A stretch of 64,000 nt of DNA from Pseudoalteromonas gelatinilytica (GCF_001641615.1 NZ_LRRU01000022.1:248001-312000), one strand, 5' to 3'; positions 36,009 to 45,938 are shown, counted from the first letter of the stretch. Notes: generated by a model not told the origin, from the sequence alone. Program-made: numbers and translations.

Positions 36009-36659
36009 ATGCAATTATTTATTGGCAATAAAAACTACTCAACTTGGTCATTGCGGGCGTGGTATTTACTAAGTAAATTCAATATCTCTTTTACAGAGCT
36101 GCAATTAGTTTTAGATACGCCTGAGTTTTATGAAGCATTAAAAAGTAAGTTTCCCGTGCAAAAAGTGCCGGCCCTTATTGATGCTGAGTTAATCGTGTGG
36201 GATTCACTCGCTATTTGTGAATACATCAATGATGCTTATCTAAATGGTGCGGCTTGGCCTAGTGAAATAGCCCAAAGAGCAAAAGCACGCAGTTTAGCGG
36301 CTGAGATGCACTCTGGTTTTGCTGCACTTCGCAATGAAATGCCAATGAATATTCGGGCTAACAGGCATGTTGAATTATCAGAGCAAGCTAAAAAAGACAT
36401 TGCGCGTATCGATGAGATATTTTCTGCTCAGCAGCAAAGTTACCCTAATGCATGGTTATTTGGTGAGTTCTCTATTGTTGATGCGATGTTTGCACCTGTG
36501 GTGCTGCGCTTCAAAACGTATCAGGTGGAGCTTTCGCATGCTGCACAAGCTTATTGCCAGCACGTACTTAGTTGCCCGGTAATGCAAAGCTGGATCAGCG
36601 AGGCCCTTAAAGAAACCGATATTGTCGACTGTGATGAAGCAGGTGAAGAAATCAACTAA
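36009..36659 (+). CDS. Glutathione S-transferase family protein
   Basis: A 216-residue protein with thioredoxin-fold GST_N (about 1-80: MQLFIGNKNYSTWSLRAWYL, KVPALID, WDSLAICEYI) and a helical GST_C (about 85-210). The ATG at 36009, preceded by AAAGGAAG, is preferred to the upstream start at 35964. YSTWSLRAW is a pattern seen in a bacterial GST subgroup near maleylacetoacetate isomerase-like proteins. The substrate cannot be assigned. Possible target of the divergent LysR regulator. Confidence 0.88.
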   Translation: MQLFIGNKNYSTWSLRAWYLLSKFNISFTELQLVLDTPEFYEALKSKFPVQKVPALIDAELIVWDSLAICEYINDAYLNGAAWPSEIAQRAKARSLAAEMHSGFAALRNEMPMNIRANRHVELSEQAKKDIARIDEIFSAQQQSYPNAWLFGEFSIVDAMFAPVVLRFKTYQVELSHAAQAYCQHVLSCPVMQSWISEALKETDIVDCDEAGEEIN

Positions 36660-36834
36660 CTGAAATTTAGAGTATTTTCCTATTTAATTTATTGTCTACT
36701 ATACTTTTATTTGGGGTTTTTTGTCGTATTTTTATACAAAAATACTAGTTTAATTAATGAGCATACACTCTATACTAGAGTAGTTGCTCTTTAATCTAAC
36801 ACCCCTCACTTCCTTTCGTAGTAGGCATTTATTT

Positions 36835-37998
36835 ATGGGCGCTTTTGCAGCAAAATTATTAAACGAAGATATGTCGATTGAGCGTTATGCTTGCCAATTT
36901 AAATCGTTACAGGTTGAGCAAGCATTTTTGCAAAGTAAATTCGTACAAGATAAAAAAATAGCTCAATTTCTTACCTGCTTGATTGCAGTAGTCACTTTTT
37001 TGGTGACATTCTTTGATAAGATGATCATTCAAGCGAGCTTTTGGCCCGATATTGCCCTGATCGGTAGAGCCGTTACTATATCAGTTTGTTTAATAAGCGC
37101 TTTTGGTTTAGGTTTTATAAAAACTCCAGGGCAGTTAAAACCCGTAATAGTCGTGTTTATGGTGTTTTTATTTTTGAATATCCAGTTCATGGTTGTCACC
37201 TATGAGCGAAATTATATTTTGCACATGTTTTTTGATGTGATCATTTTGATCACCTTTTACTTTTCAACATTGTTATCTTTGAAGTTATCTTTGTTTTTAG
37301 GTGTTGCTTACAGTGTCTTCGCTGTGATTGTTATTTACTCCTATAAAGATATATCCACTCACTCATTTTATGTGGTGATCTTAGCGCATGTGGCTGCAAA
37401 TTTAGCGGGGTTGATCATGGCAGCTCAAGAGCACACGATGCGCCGCGCACTATTTGTAAGAAATACTCAGCTTGCCCAGCTTGCCCATGAAATGAAAACC
37501 CAAGCCCTTAAAGATGCACTTACTCAGCTGCCCAATCGCCGTGCTTTTGATAATGCCTATGAAGAATATCAGCGGTTGGCTAAGCAACAGCAAGGTGAGG
37601 CAAAACAAGTGTGTGTTATTCTGGCTGATATTGATTATTTTAAACGTGTGAATGATACCCATGGCCACGAGGTGGGGGATGTCGTGTTACAACGTTTTTC
37701 TGCTTTTTTAACTCACTCACTACGTACATCTGATGACGTTTATCGTTTTGGCGGAGAAGAGTTTGTTATTGTGCTGCCACTATGCTCTGTGCCTGATGCA
37801 ACGGTTATTATCAATAGTATGATTTCACGATTGAATAGTGAAGTGTGCGAGGTTGGTGAGTTGTCTTTACCAATTCGCGCCAGCTTTGGTTTAACTGTGA
37901 TGCAAGAAGAGCCTAAAAAATCAGTTATCTCACGGGCTGATGCTGCGCTTTATCAGGCGAAAGATGCAGGACGCAATCAATTAGTCATCAAACTATAG
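36835..37998 (+). CDS. Membrane-bound diguanylate cyclase (GGDEF)
   Basis: About 387 residues with five to six membrane helices in residues about 40-215, then a GGDEF domain (about 225-385). The active site is RFGGEEFVIVL (GGEEF, functional form), with DIDYFKRVNDTHGHEVGD as the metal and substrate part. No RxxD inhibitory site is obvious before the active site. The first ATG at 36835 is used; a later ATG at 36871 also fits and a TTG start at 36784 is less likely. First of three c-di-GMP-type genes in a row on the plus strand. Confidence 0.9.
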   Translation: MGAFAAKLLNEDMSIERYACQFKSLQVEQAFLQSKFVQDKKIAQFLTCLIAVVTFLVTFFDKMIIQASFWPDIALIGRAVTISVCLISAFGLGFIKTPGQLKPVIVVFMVFLFLNIQFMVVTYERNYILHMFFDVIILITFYFSTLLSLKLSLFLGVAYSVFAVIVIYSYKDISTHSFYVVILAHVAANLAGLIMAAQEHTMRRALFVRNTQLAQLAHEMKTQALKDALTQLPNRRAFDNAYEEYQRLAKQQQGEAKQVCVILADIDYFKRVNDTHGHEVGDVVLQRFSAFLTHSLRTSDDVYRFGGEEFVIVLPLCSVPDATVIINSMISRLNSEVCEVGELSLPIRASFGLTVMQEEPKKSVISRADAALYQAKDAGRNQLVIKL

Positions 37999-38103
37999 GG
38001 GCTGAAAAGTGCACAAATACATGTACCTTATTGTTGTTTCGATATAATCTTAAAGTATCATTTTTTAAAACAATCTGAATTATTAGCTAGCAAGGAGTCG
38101 CGA

Positions 38104-40545
38104 ATGCTATCACGCCATGATAAGGGCTATAAAATTTCAATCAGAGCCAGTGTTCTACTGGTATTCGCTCTCGCGAGTTTACTCACTGGCGTGGTGGCGA
38201 TTAGTCTGCATTATTATTTTAGTGAAAAACTGATACTACAAACTAAATCTGAGCAATTTAAGCAAACTAGCCAACAAATAGCTGATCACATCACCCGAAT
38301 CAATGAGCGAGCCGATAATACCTTGAGCGTGATGATCCACGACACGCGACTCTTTTCGAATAGCCAAGATAATAAAGGCATTTTACAGCATGTTTTGCTT
38401 GAAATTTTAACGCGCCATCCAGACTTTTATTCACTCATTCTTGGTCATGCTAATGGCGACTTATTGCAGGTTATTAATTTAAAAGGCTATGCAAAGCTTC
38501 CTCCATCGTTCCAACTTGATGAAGACGATCATTGGCTGGTTTACCAAATTACTGGGCAGGGCAGCGATCGTAAGCAAGTAACCACGTATTTAGGCGAGTC
38601 GCTCAACGTTCGTAAAAGAGACATTAAAGCGACAGATTACGACCCGCGCACCCGTGTTTGGTTTCAGGATGCAACCAGTACTTCGGTGACGAAAACCGAG
38701 CAGTACGTGTTTAACGTGTTTGATGTACCAGGTTATACCTACGCAATAAAGTCAGCGCAAACAGGCGATGTATTAGCGATTGATATTGCCAGTGCAAGCT
38801 TGAATCATTTTTTAACCGTGCAACAAACTAAAATGAAACACTTGGTTGAAAGTGAAATGTATGTATATCGGGGCAATGGCGAAATTATTGCAACCAGTAA
38901 AAATCAAAGCCATCAGCATACCTTTGATGATTTATCTCAGTTGATTAAATTGGATGAACAGCAATCAGGGCTTGCTAATAAAGCGCATCAATTTGGCAAA
39001 ATGCTGAGCGTCCATGAAAAGGGCATAGAAAAGTACATGTTTGTGCTGCCTTTGCCGCTCAGTAGCGATATGCAATCTGATGAAGTGGATTACTTCACCG
39101 TACTGGTATCTAAAGAAGATGTGTTAGCAGTAATTAAAGAAAAAATACGTATTTCAATTTTAGCGACGGGCTTATTTTTACTCTTGCTACTGCCCGTTTC
39201 TTGGTTTTTTGCCTCTTCAATCGTTAACCCAATACTGAAACTAGTGGGTGAAAATAAAAAAATTCAACAGCGCGATTACAATGAGGTTTCAACGCTTTCG
39301 AGCCATATTCTAGAAATTCATTATTTAGCTAGTTCAATGGTCGATATGAGTCGCTCCATTGAGCAACATGAAAATTCACAAAAAGCGCTGATGGAGTCTT
39401 TTGTCGAGCTCATTGCGCAAGCCATTGATGATAAATCACCGTACACGGCAGGGCATTGTGAGCGTGTGCCAGAGCTGGGTATTTGGCTTGCAGATGCGGC
39501 ATCTGGTTCAACCGATGAGGCGTTTTCTGAGTTTAGCTTTAAAACCCCGGATGAGCGACGCGAGTTTCGTTTAGCGGCGTGGTTACACGACTGCGGTAAA
39601 ATCACCACACCAGAACATATTGTTGATAAAGGCACTAAGCTTGAAACCATTTATAACCGCATTCACGAAGTACGCACCCGATTTGAAGTGCTGCTACGTG
39701 ATGCAAAAATTGCCTACTACGAGCAACTATTAGCGCACCCAGAGCAGCAATCTGTGCTTAAGCAAAAGCTTGAGCAACAAACAGAAAAGTTACACGCTGA
39801 TTTTAGCTTTATTGCCGCCTGTAATGTCGGTGGTGAGTTTATGGATGAAGCGCAGTTGTCTCGCTTACATGAGGTTGCTAGCATCAAGTGGCAGCGCTAT
39901 TTTGACGCAAGTTTAGGTTTATCGCCCCTTGAAGAAATGCGTATGGCTGATTTGAAAAATCAGCATTTACCTGTCGAAGAGTCACTCCTGAGCGATAAGC
40001 CAAGTGATTTAATTCCACACGAAAAAGCCGTTGAGTACCCAGAAAGTTTGGGCATTAATATGGCGATTCCAGAGTATAAATATAACCTTGGCGAAGTCTA
40101 TAACTTGTCGGTGGCGCGGGGCACGTTAACAGCGGAAGATCGGTTTAAGATCAATGAGCATGTGATCAGTACAATTCGTATGCTTGGGAGTGTGCCATTC
40201 CCTAAAGAGTTAGCGAGAGTTCCGCGTTATGCATCAACCCACCACGAAACCTTAAAAGGGACTGGCTATCCGCGAAAATTAACCGCTAAGCAGTTATCAA
40301 TACCTGAACGTGTGTTAGTACTTGCTGATATCTTCGAAGCATTAACCGCGGCAGATAGACCTTATAAAAAAGCAAAACCTTTGAGTGTTGCTGTTGATAT
40401 TTTAGCGAAAATGGTCGAAGACGATCACATTGACCGTGACGTATTTGAGCTCTTTTTAACTTCTGGCATTTACCTAAAATATGCAAAACAGTTTTTACAT
40501 GAGTCGCAAATCGATTCGGTCGATATTCAAAAATATCTAAGATAA
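38104..40545 (+). CDS. dCache-type receptor with HD-GYP-like phosphohydrolase domain
   Basis: An 813-residue protein with a membrane helix at about 15-37, a periplasmic sensor (about 40-340), a second helix at about 350-372, a HAMP-like linker and a cytoplasmic HD-GYP-type domain (about 430-800). The HD motif is AWLHDCGKITTPEHIVDKGT (HD at about 494). The GYP part is HHETLKGTGYP (about 713), where the usual D of HHExxDGxGYP is K. About 150 extra residues separate the HD and GYP parts. Likely a cyclic-dinucleotide phosphodiesterase, substrate open. An AAGGAG site lies before the ATG. A paralogue follows 122 bases later. Confidence 0.88.
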   Translation: MLSRHDKGYKISIRASVLLVFALASLLTGVVAISLHYYFSEKLILQTKSEQFKQTSQQIADHITRINERADNTLSVMIHDTRLFSNSQDNKGILQHVLLEILTRHPDFYSLILGHANGDLLQVINLKGYAKLPPSFQLDEDDHWLVYQITGQGSDRKQVTTYLGESLNVRKRDIKATDYDPRTRVWFQDATSTSVTKTEQYVFNVFDVPGYTYAIKSAQTGDVLAIDIASASLNHFLTVQQTKMKHLVESEMYVYRGNGEIIATSKNQSHQHTFDDLSQLIKLDEQQSGLANKAHQFGKMLSVHEKGIEKYMFVLPLPLSSDMQSDEVDYFTVLVSKEDVLAVIKEKIRISILATGLFLLLLLPVSWFFASSIVNPILKLVGENKKIQQRDYNEVSTLSSHILEIHYLASSMVDMSRSIEQHENSQKALMESFVELIAQAIDDKSPYTAGHCERVPELGIWLADAASGSTDEAFSEFSFKTPDERREFRLAAWLHDCGKITTPEHIVDKGTKLETIYNRIHEVRTRFEVLLRDAKIAYYEQLLAHPEQQSVLKQKLEQQTEKLHADFSFIAACNVGGEFMDEAQLSRLHEVASIKWQRYFDASLGLSPLEEMRMADLKNQHLPVEESLLSDKPSDLIPHEKAVEYPESLGINMAIPEYKYNLGEVYNLSVARGTLTAEDRFKINEHVISTIRMLGSVPFPKELARVPRYASTHHETLKGTGYPRKLTAKQLSIPERVLVLADIFEALTAADRPYKKAKPLSVAVDILAKMVEDDHIDRDVFELFLTSGIYLKYAKQFLHESQIDSVDIQKYLR

Positions 40546-40667
40546 TTATTTGCTTATGCTTTAGGCTAATATTGCAGTGTTTTTGTTTGTAATACAAAGT
40601 TATTGGTGTATACATATTATACAAGCTAATATTATTTACGAACAAAGCATTGCAAGGAGATGCATAA

Positions 40668-43600
40668 GTGCTGGTATCTGCTTTTCAAAAACTCAAACAA
40701 ACAATACGTTTCTCGATTCGTCTTACCGTTGTTGCGGTGTTCGTATTAGCCACCTCATTAACAGCCCTGATTGCAATTAGTCTGCAATATTATTTCAGTG
40801 AAAAAATGGCCTTAGAAGCCAGTGTTAAAAACTTTAATTTAGCCACTGGCTCTGTCGCTGATTACCTTACCGGTGTCAATGAAAAGTCGGAAAACACGCT
40901 AAGTGTAATGGTACAAAACAGTAGCCTTATCAGTGCCGACAGCGAAGATAAAAGTGAACTGAGAAATGTCATGAGTGAAATCATGCAGCTCAATCCATTG
41001 TTTTATGCCTTGTATGTTGGCTATGAAAATGGTGACTTTTATGAATTAATAAATTTAGAAAGTAGTGAAATAGTTCGTCAGCAGTTGCAAGCCATCGAAG
41101 CCGATCGCTGGGTCGTGATCCACATTACCGGCGAAGGGGCTGAGCGTGTTCAGCACACCCATTATTTTGATCAGCAATTTAATTTACGCATTTCTCAAAC
41201 TAAAGGTACCAGCTATGACCCCCGAGAGCGTTTGTGGTTTAAGCAAGCAAATTCTGCCCGAGTCAATAAAACCAAGCCGTATTTCTTTACCCACCTGCAA
41301 GCGCCCGGGCAAACCTATTCGATAAAGTCGGCAAGCGAAAACAGTGTCTTAGCGTTAGACGTTAGTTTGTCGAGCATCTCTGAATATTTAAGTAAACAGC
41401 AAAGTAAAATGAGCAGCCAGTATTTAAGTGAGCTGTACATATACAATAAAGAGGGTGAAATTGTTGCCTCTAATCAACAAAAAAATAGCTTACGTCTGCC
41501 AAGGCTTGAAAAATTGCCTCTGACTGAAGAGCAGCAAAGTGTATTGGCAAAGTATCCTTATTTAAGCGTATCAAACGAGACAAACTGGCCACCGATGGAT
41601 TTTAGTGTCGGCGGAAACCCCAAAGGCTATAGCATTGATTATATTAATGGTTTGGCTGAGTTGCTTGGAATTAAGGTGACCTTTATCAACGGTTTTACTT
41701 GGTCTGAGTTTTTAACGCAATTTGCAAAAAATGAAATAGACATTATTCAGCCTATATTTAAAACGCCTGCTAATGAGCCACTTGGTGTAATGAGTGAAAC
41801 CATGGCAAGGTTGCCGTTTAGCATAATTACTGCACAAGGCACCACACCGGTTGTCACCATGAAGCAGCTAGCGGGCAAACAGTTGGCGATAGGCGAGGGC
41901 TGGTCGGTGATTAACGTGATCAAAGAGCACTTTCCCGACATCGACATTGTTGAGCTACCAAGTACAAAAGCGGTACTTGATGCAGTTAGCCAAGGACGGG
42001 TCTTTGCAGGCTTAGATAACGAGGCGGTGTTCAAATACACCCAAAAGCAGTTTTTTATTGATGGCATTCAGTACAATCAGCTAGATACATATAGCCACGA
42101 CCTTTTACCCGATACCCTGCATTTATTATTTCACCCAGAAGATGAAGCGCTTAAAGACTTAATTGATATGGCAATAACACACCTGCCAAATTCGTACATT
42201 GCGGCACTCGAGCGTAAATGGTTAGGGAGCGATCCCAATCAGCAATCACAAGTGATTGGTACCGTGCCATATCCTGAGTTTTTAAGTTTAATCACAGATA
42301 AAACAAACTTTGCCCATTTACGTTTGATGACCCTAAATGGCATTGAAAAATATGTGTATATCACTCCGCTTTCAGAAGGGGGCAGTAATAGTGATTACTT
42401 AGCGATAGTGGTGCCGAAAGAAGGCGTTTTGAGCTCTACCCATGAAAAAATTAAGCTTTCTATTTTTATCACTGCCGCATGCTTAATTATGGTATTGCCG
42501 GTGTCATGGTTTTTTGCCTCACCCATCGTTGCACCTATTAAGACCTTAGAGGGCGAAAACTTAAAAATTAAACGTCGACAGTTTGATCAAGTATCTACAT
42601 TAAAAAGTAGTATTAAAGAAATCAATAACCTGGCTAGTTCCATGGTGCAAATGAGTCAATCTATTCAGCAGCATGAGCAAAAGCAGAAAGCCTTAATGGA
42701 GTCATTTATTGAGCTTATTGCACAGGCTATCGATGATAAATCGCCTTATACAGCAGGGCACTGCGAGCGGGTACCAGAGCTGGGCATTATGCTGGCCAAA
42801 GCGGCCTCAAACTCAAATGAACACGCTTTTAAAGAGTTTGCCTTTAAAAATAAAGACGAGCTAAGAGAATTTAGCCTAGCAGCTTGGCTACATGACTGCG
42901 GTAAAATCACCACCCCAGAGCATATCGTAGATAAAGGCACGAAGTTAGAAACCATTTATAACCGTATCCACGAAGTGCGTACACGGTTTGAAGTACTGTG
43001 GCGAGATGCAGAAATCGCTTATTTAAAAGCGTTGCAAAGCTCACCAGAAAAGCAACCTGAGCTTGAAGCTGAGCTTGGCAAACGCCAATCACAATTACGC
43101 AGTGATTTTTCGTTTATCGCAGCGTGCAATGTGGGTGGCGAGTTTATGGATGAAGCAAGTCTTGAGCGCTTAGAGGCACTCAGTAACATTACGTGGCAGC
43201 GACATTTTGACGATAAGATAGGGCTTTCGCCAGTGGAAGAGCTGCGAGTTCACAGCAACGATGAGCAACTGCCTGTGACTGAAAAGCTACTTTCTGATAA
43301 ACCTGAGCATTTGATTGCCCACGATAAACCAATACAGTATGACGAGCGCTTAGGAATTCAAGTTACTATTCCTGAGTATAAGTATAATCTTGGCGAGTTG
43401 TATAACTTACAAATTCAACGCGGTACATTAACAAACGAAGACCGCTTTAAAATCAATGAGCATATTATCAGCACTATTCGGATGCTCGATAACGTACCAT
43501 TTCCTGATGAATTAGCTCGTGTGCCTCGTTATGCCTCGACCCACCACGAAACACTCAAAGGCACAGGGTATCCACGTAAGTTGTCTGCGGATGATTTATC

Positions 43601-43844
43601 AATACCAGAGCGCGTGTTGGTGCTGGCTGATATCTTCGAAGCATTAACCGCAGCCGATAGACCATACAAAAAAGCCAAACCGCTGAGTGTTGCCATAGAT
43701 ATTTTAGCCAAGATGGTAGCCGATCAACATGTTGATGAAGATGTATTCAAATTGTTTTTAACTTCAGGTATTTACCTTGAATATGCAAAACGCTATTTAA
43801 ACCCAGCACAAATCGATGATGTTGATATCGCAAAATACCTGTAA
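40668..43844 (+). CDS. HD-GYP-like receptor with inserted periplasmic solute-binding domain
   Basis: A 1058-residue paralogue of the preceding protein: same N-terminal helix, same sensor, same C-terminal HD-GYP-type domain (HDCGK at about 741, HHETLKGTGYP at about 958). It differs by a solute-binding (SBP_bac_3) domain at residues about 285-520, starting LAKYPYLSVSNETNWPPMDF and ending ALERKWLGS, inserted in the periplasmic part. Such domains bind amino acids or other small molecules in BvgS/EvgS-type sensors. The GTG start has AAGGAG eight bases upstream. It probably controls c-di-GMP (or a related dinucleotide) by a ligand sensed outside the inner membrane. Confidence 0.88.
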   Translation: MLVSAFQKLKQTIRFSIRLTVVAVFVLATSLTALIAISLQYYFSEKMALEASVKNFNLATGSVADYLTGVNEKSENTLSVMVQNSSLISADSEDKSELRNVMSEIMQLNPLFYALYVGYENGDFYELINLESSEIVRQQLQAIEADRWVVIHITGEGAERVQHTHYFDQQFNLRISQTKGTSYDPRERLWFKQANSARVNKTKPYFFTHLQAPGQTYSIKSASENSVLALDVSLSSISEYLSKQQSKMSSQYLSELYIYNKEGEIVASNQQKNSLRLPRLEKLPLTEEQQSVLAKYPYLSVSNETNWPPMDFSVGGNPKGYSIDYINGLAELLGIKVTFINGFTWSEFLTQFAKNEIDIIQPIFKTPANEPLGVMSETMARLPFSIITAQGTTPVVTMKQLAGKQLAIGEGWSVINVIKEHFPDIDIVELPSTKAVLDAVSQGRVFAGLDNEAVFKYTQKQFFIDGIQYNQLDTYSHDLLPDTLHLLFHPEDEALKDLIDMAITHLPNSYIAALERKWLGSDPNQQSQVIGTVPYPEFLSLITDKTNFAHLRLMTLNGIEKYVYITPLSEGGSNSDYLAIVVPKEGVLSSTHEKIKLSIFITAACLIMVLPVSWFFASPIVAPIKTLEGENLKIKRRQFDQVSTLKSSIKEINNLASSMVQMSQSIQQHEQKQKALMESFIELIAQAIDDKSPYTAGHCERVPELGIMLAKAASNSNEHAFKEFAFKNKDELREFSLAAWLHDCGKITTPEHIVDKGTKLETIYNRIHEVRTRFEVLWRDAEIAYLKALQSSPEKQPELEAELGKRQSQLRSDFSFIAACNVGGEFMDEASLERLEALSNITWQRHFDDKIGLSPVEELRVHSNDEQLPVTEKLLSDKPEHLIAHDKPIQYDERLGIQVTIPEYKYNLGELYNLQIQRGTLTNEDRFKINEHIISTIRMLDNVPFPDELARVPRYASTHHETLKGTGYPRKLSADDLSIPERVLVLADIFEALTAADRPYKKAKPLSVAIDILAKMVADQHVDEDVFKLFLTSGIYLEYAKRYLNPAQIDDVDIAKYL

Positions 43845-43919
43845 CTGAGGGTAGTTGCTTTTACTTTACAGTGAAAAGTCCGTACAATTCGCCTCGTTTT
43901 TAGTGACGCTTTTAACGAG

Positions 43920-44504
43920 ATGAATTCAAGCCGTATGCATCAGATTGCTGACTTAATCGCTATTTTTGAAAACACTTTTTATCAAAGCCATAACACGCGT
44001 TTGATAAAGGGTGATGATGAACCTATTTACCTACCTGCTGATGAGCAAACGCCTTATCACCAAATTGTGTTTGCCCATGGTTTTTATGCCAGCGCCTTAC
44101 ACGAAATTGCCCATTGGCTAGTGGCTGGAGAGGCGCGTCGGTTAAAAGAAGATTATGGCTATTGGTATTGCCCTGATGGCCGTGATAAGCACCAGCAAGC
44201 TGAATTTGAAGCGGTTGAAGTAAAGCCCCAAGCTATCGAATGGGCGCTCAGTACCGCAGCGGGTTTCGATTTTAATGTATCGGTAGATAATCTTAATGGC
44301 GAGCAAACCTGCCGATTTGATTTTCAAGCGCGGGTTCACCAGCAGGTGTTGAGCTTTTTAGCATCTGGCTTTAATCAGCGCACAACAGCACTGCTTAACG
44401 CATTGAGCGATTTTTATAATACCCCATGGCCATTAACGGCTGCACAGTTTACATGGCAGCGTGATTATCAGGACAACCCAGGAGCTTTATCTAATGCAGT
44501 TTAA
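43920..44504 (+). CDS. epmC: Elongation factor P hydroxylase EpmC
   Basis: A 194-residue protein (E. coli YfcM is 182) of the EF-P hydroxylase family, which hydroxylates the beta-lysyl-lysine residue of EF-P. The metal-binding helix ALHEIAHWLVAGEARR carries HEIAHW; upstream is QIVFAHGFYASALHE and downstream YWYCPDGRDKHQQAEFEAVE. EF-P itself and EpmA/EpmB are not in the window. EfpL at 15792 is not an expected substrate. It overlaps the NAD-kinase-like gene by 11 bases. Confidence 0.93.
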   Translation: MNSSRMHQIADLIAIFENTFYQSHNTRLIKGDDEPIYLPADEQTPYHQIVFAHGFYASALHEIAHWLVAGEARRLKEDYGYWYCPDGRDKHQQAEFEAVEVKPQAIEWALSTAAGFDFNVSVDNLNGEQTCRFDFQARVHQQVLSFLASGFNQRTTALLNALSDFYNTPWPLTAAQFTWQRDYQDNPGALSNAV

Positions 44505-45636
44505 ATTAGGTTTAATTGTAAACCCGGTTGCCGGCTTAGGTGGCAGTGTCGCATTAAAGGGCAGTGATGGCGCAGAGACAGCTGCAAAAGCAATGCAACT
44601 TGGCGCTGAGCCAAAAGCAAACTTACGCACCAGAGCAGCGCTTGAAGTACTGCTTGCCCATCAAGATGACTTAACTATTTACACTGTAAACGGTGAAATG
44701 GGTGAGCAAACTGCAAGCCAACTTGGTTTTAATACTCATGTTATTTACCAAACAAATGATATCACTACACCTGAAGACACAGAGCAGGCTGCTAAGTTAT
44801 TAGTTGAGCAAGGTGTCGACCTTATTTTATTTGCGGGTGGTGATGGCACTGCTCGCAATATTTGCCACGCGGTTGGTGATAGTACCCCTGTGCTGGGTAT
44901 TCCTGCTGGTTGTAAAATCCATTCTGGTGTTTATGCAATAACCCCCAAAGCAGCTGGACGTGTTGTTGAGATGCTAGTTAAAGGTGAACTTGTAAGCCTT
45001 GGTGATGCCGATGTGATGGATATCGACGAAGAGGCATTTCGCGAAGGTACAGTAAAGGCTAAGCGCTACGGCGAAATGCAAGTGCCAAGTGAAGTGCGCT
45101 ACGTACAAGCGGTTAAAAATGGCGGTAAAGAAACCGATGAATTAGTGCTTGCCGATATAGCTGCCTATGTTGTTAGTGAAATGGATGAAGACTGCTTGTA
45201 TGTGATGGGCAGTGGGTCTACAGTCGCGGCAATTATGGAAGAAATGGGTCTTGAAAATACCTTGCTAGGCGTAGACTTAGTGGCAGACCAAGAGCTTGTT
45301 GCGCAGGACTTAACTGCCCAGCAATTACTTGAGCTCACAGAAGGTAAAGAAACCAAGTTGGTGATCACTTTAATTGGTGGCCAAGGCCATATTTTCGGTC
45401 GAGGTAATCAGCAATTAAGCCCGGCACTTATTCGTGCCATTGGTCGCGACAATATTATTGTGGTAGCGACGAAAACTAAATTACAGGCCTTGAATGGCCG
45501 ACCACTGATTGCCGATACGGGTGATAGTGAACTAGACGATGAATTAAGTGGTTATATTCGAGTAACCACAGGTTTTAATGACCATATTATGTATGCAGTG
45601 GGTCATCAAGATGGGCTGCACCCAGAGGAGAAGTAA
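44494..45636 (+). CDS. ATP-NAD kinase family protein
   Basis: A 380-residue protein starting MQFKLGLIVNPVAGLGGSVA; the ATG at 44494 has AGGAG upstream, so the earlier start at 44461 is rejected. The NAD kinase-like motif is LFAGGDGTARNICHA (about 122-135), with VLGIPAGCKIHSGVYAITPK. It is much longer than cytosolic NadK (about 290) and belongs to a distinct family of NAD kinase-like proteins of unknown substrate. Placed between epmC and yfcL with overlaps, so co-transcribed. Confidence 0.86.
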   Translation: MQFKLGLIVNPVAGLGGSVALKGSDGAETAAKAMQLGAEPKANLRTRAALEVLLAHQDDLTIYTVNGEMGEQTASQLGFNTHVIYQTNDITTPEDTEQAAKLLVEQGVDLILFAGGDGTARNICHAVGDSTPVLGIPAGCKIHSGVYAITPKAAGRVVEMLVKGELVSLGDADVMDIDEEAFREGTVKAKRYGEMQVPSEVRYVQAVKNGGKETDELVLADIAAYVVSEMDEDCLYVMGSGSTVAAIMEEMGLENTLLGVDLVADQELVAQDLTAQQLLELTEGKETKLVITLIGGQGHIFGRGNQQLSPALIRAIGRDNIIVVATKTKLQALNGRPLIADTGDSELDDELSGYIRVTTGFNDHIMYAVGHQDGLHPEEK

Positions 45637-45638
45637 CA

Positions 45639-45917
45639 ATGAGTTTAGTAAGTTATATTGATGCAGCGCAGCAATATTTTGATGATTTAGTCGATAAAGC
45701 AACAGACGACGAGTTATTTGCTGGTGGCTATTTGCGTGGTCACTTTGACTTAGCTGTAGGCTATGCACAAGTAGAAGAATTAAACTTATCGATTGATGAG
45801 CTAAACAATCAAGTTGAATCTAGCCTCGTTAAAGCTTATCGCAACGGCGAGCTTAACGAAGAAGATAAAGAGCTTGTTGTGCGTCTGTGGGATGAAGTAA
45901 AAGCACTTGCAGCTTAA
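45639..45917 (+). CDS. yfcL: YfcL family protein
   Basis: A 92-residue protein very like E. coli YfcL: ATDDELFAGGYLRGHFDLAVG and the end NGELNEEDKELVVRLWDEVKAL. The function is unknown. It lies 2 bases after the kinase-like gene and is followed by a terminator. The epmC-yfcL adjacency is conserved in enterobacteria, here with the kinase-like gene inserted. Confidence 0.9.
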   Translation: MSLVSYIDAAQQYFDDLVDKATDDELFAGGYLRGHFDLAVGYAQVEELNLSIDELNNQVESSLVKAYRNGELNEEDKELVVRLWDEVKALAA

Positions 45918-45938
45918 TTGACTTAAATAGAATCTAAA

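Noticed and set aside
40286-40645. Minus-strand open frame over the end of the first HD-GYP gene
   Set aside because: Lies antisense to a conserved domain and has no family or ribosome site.
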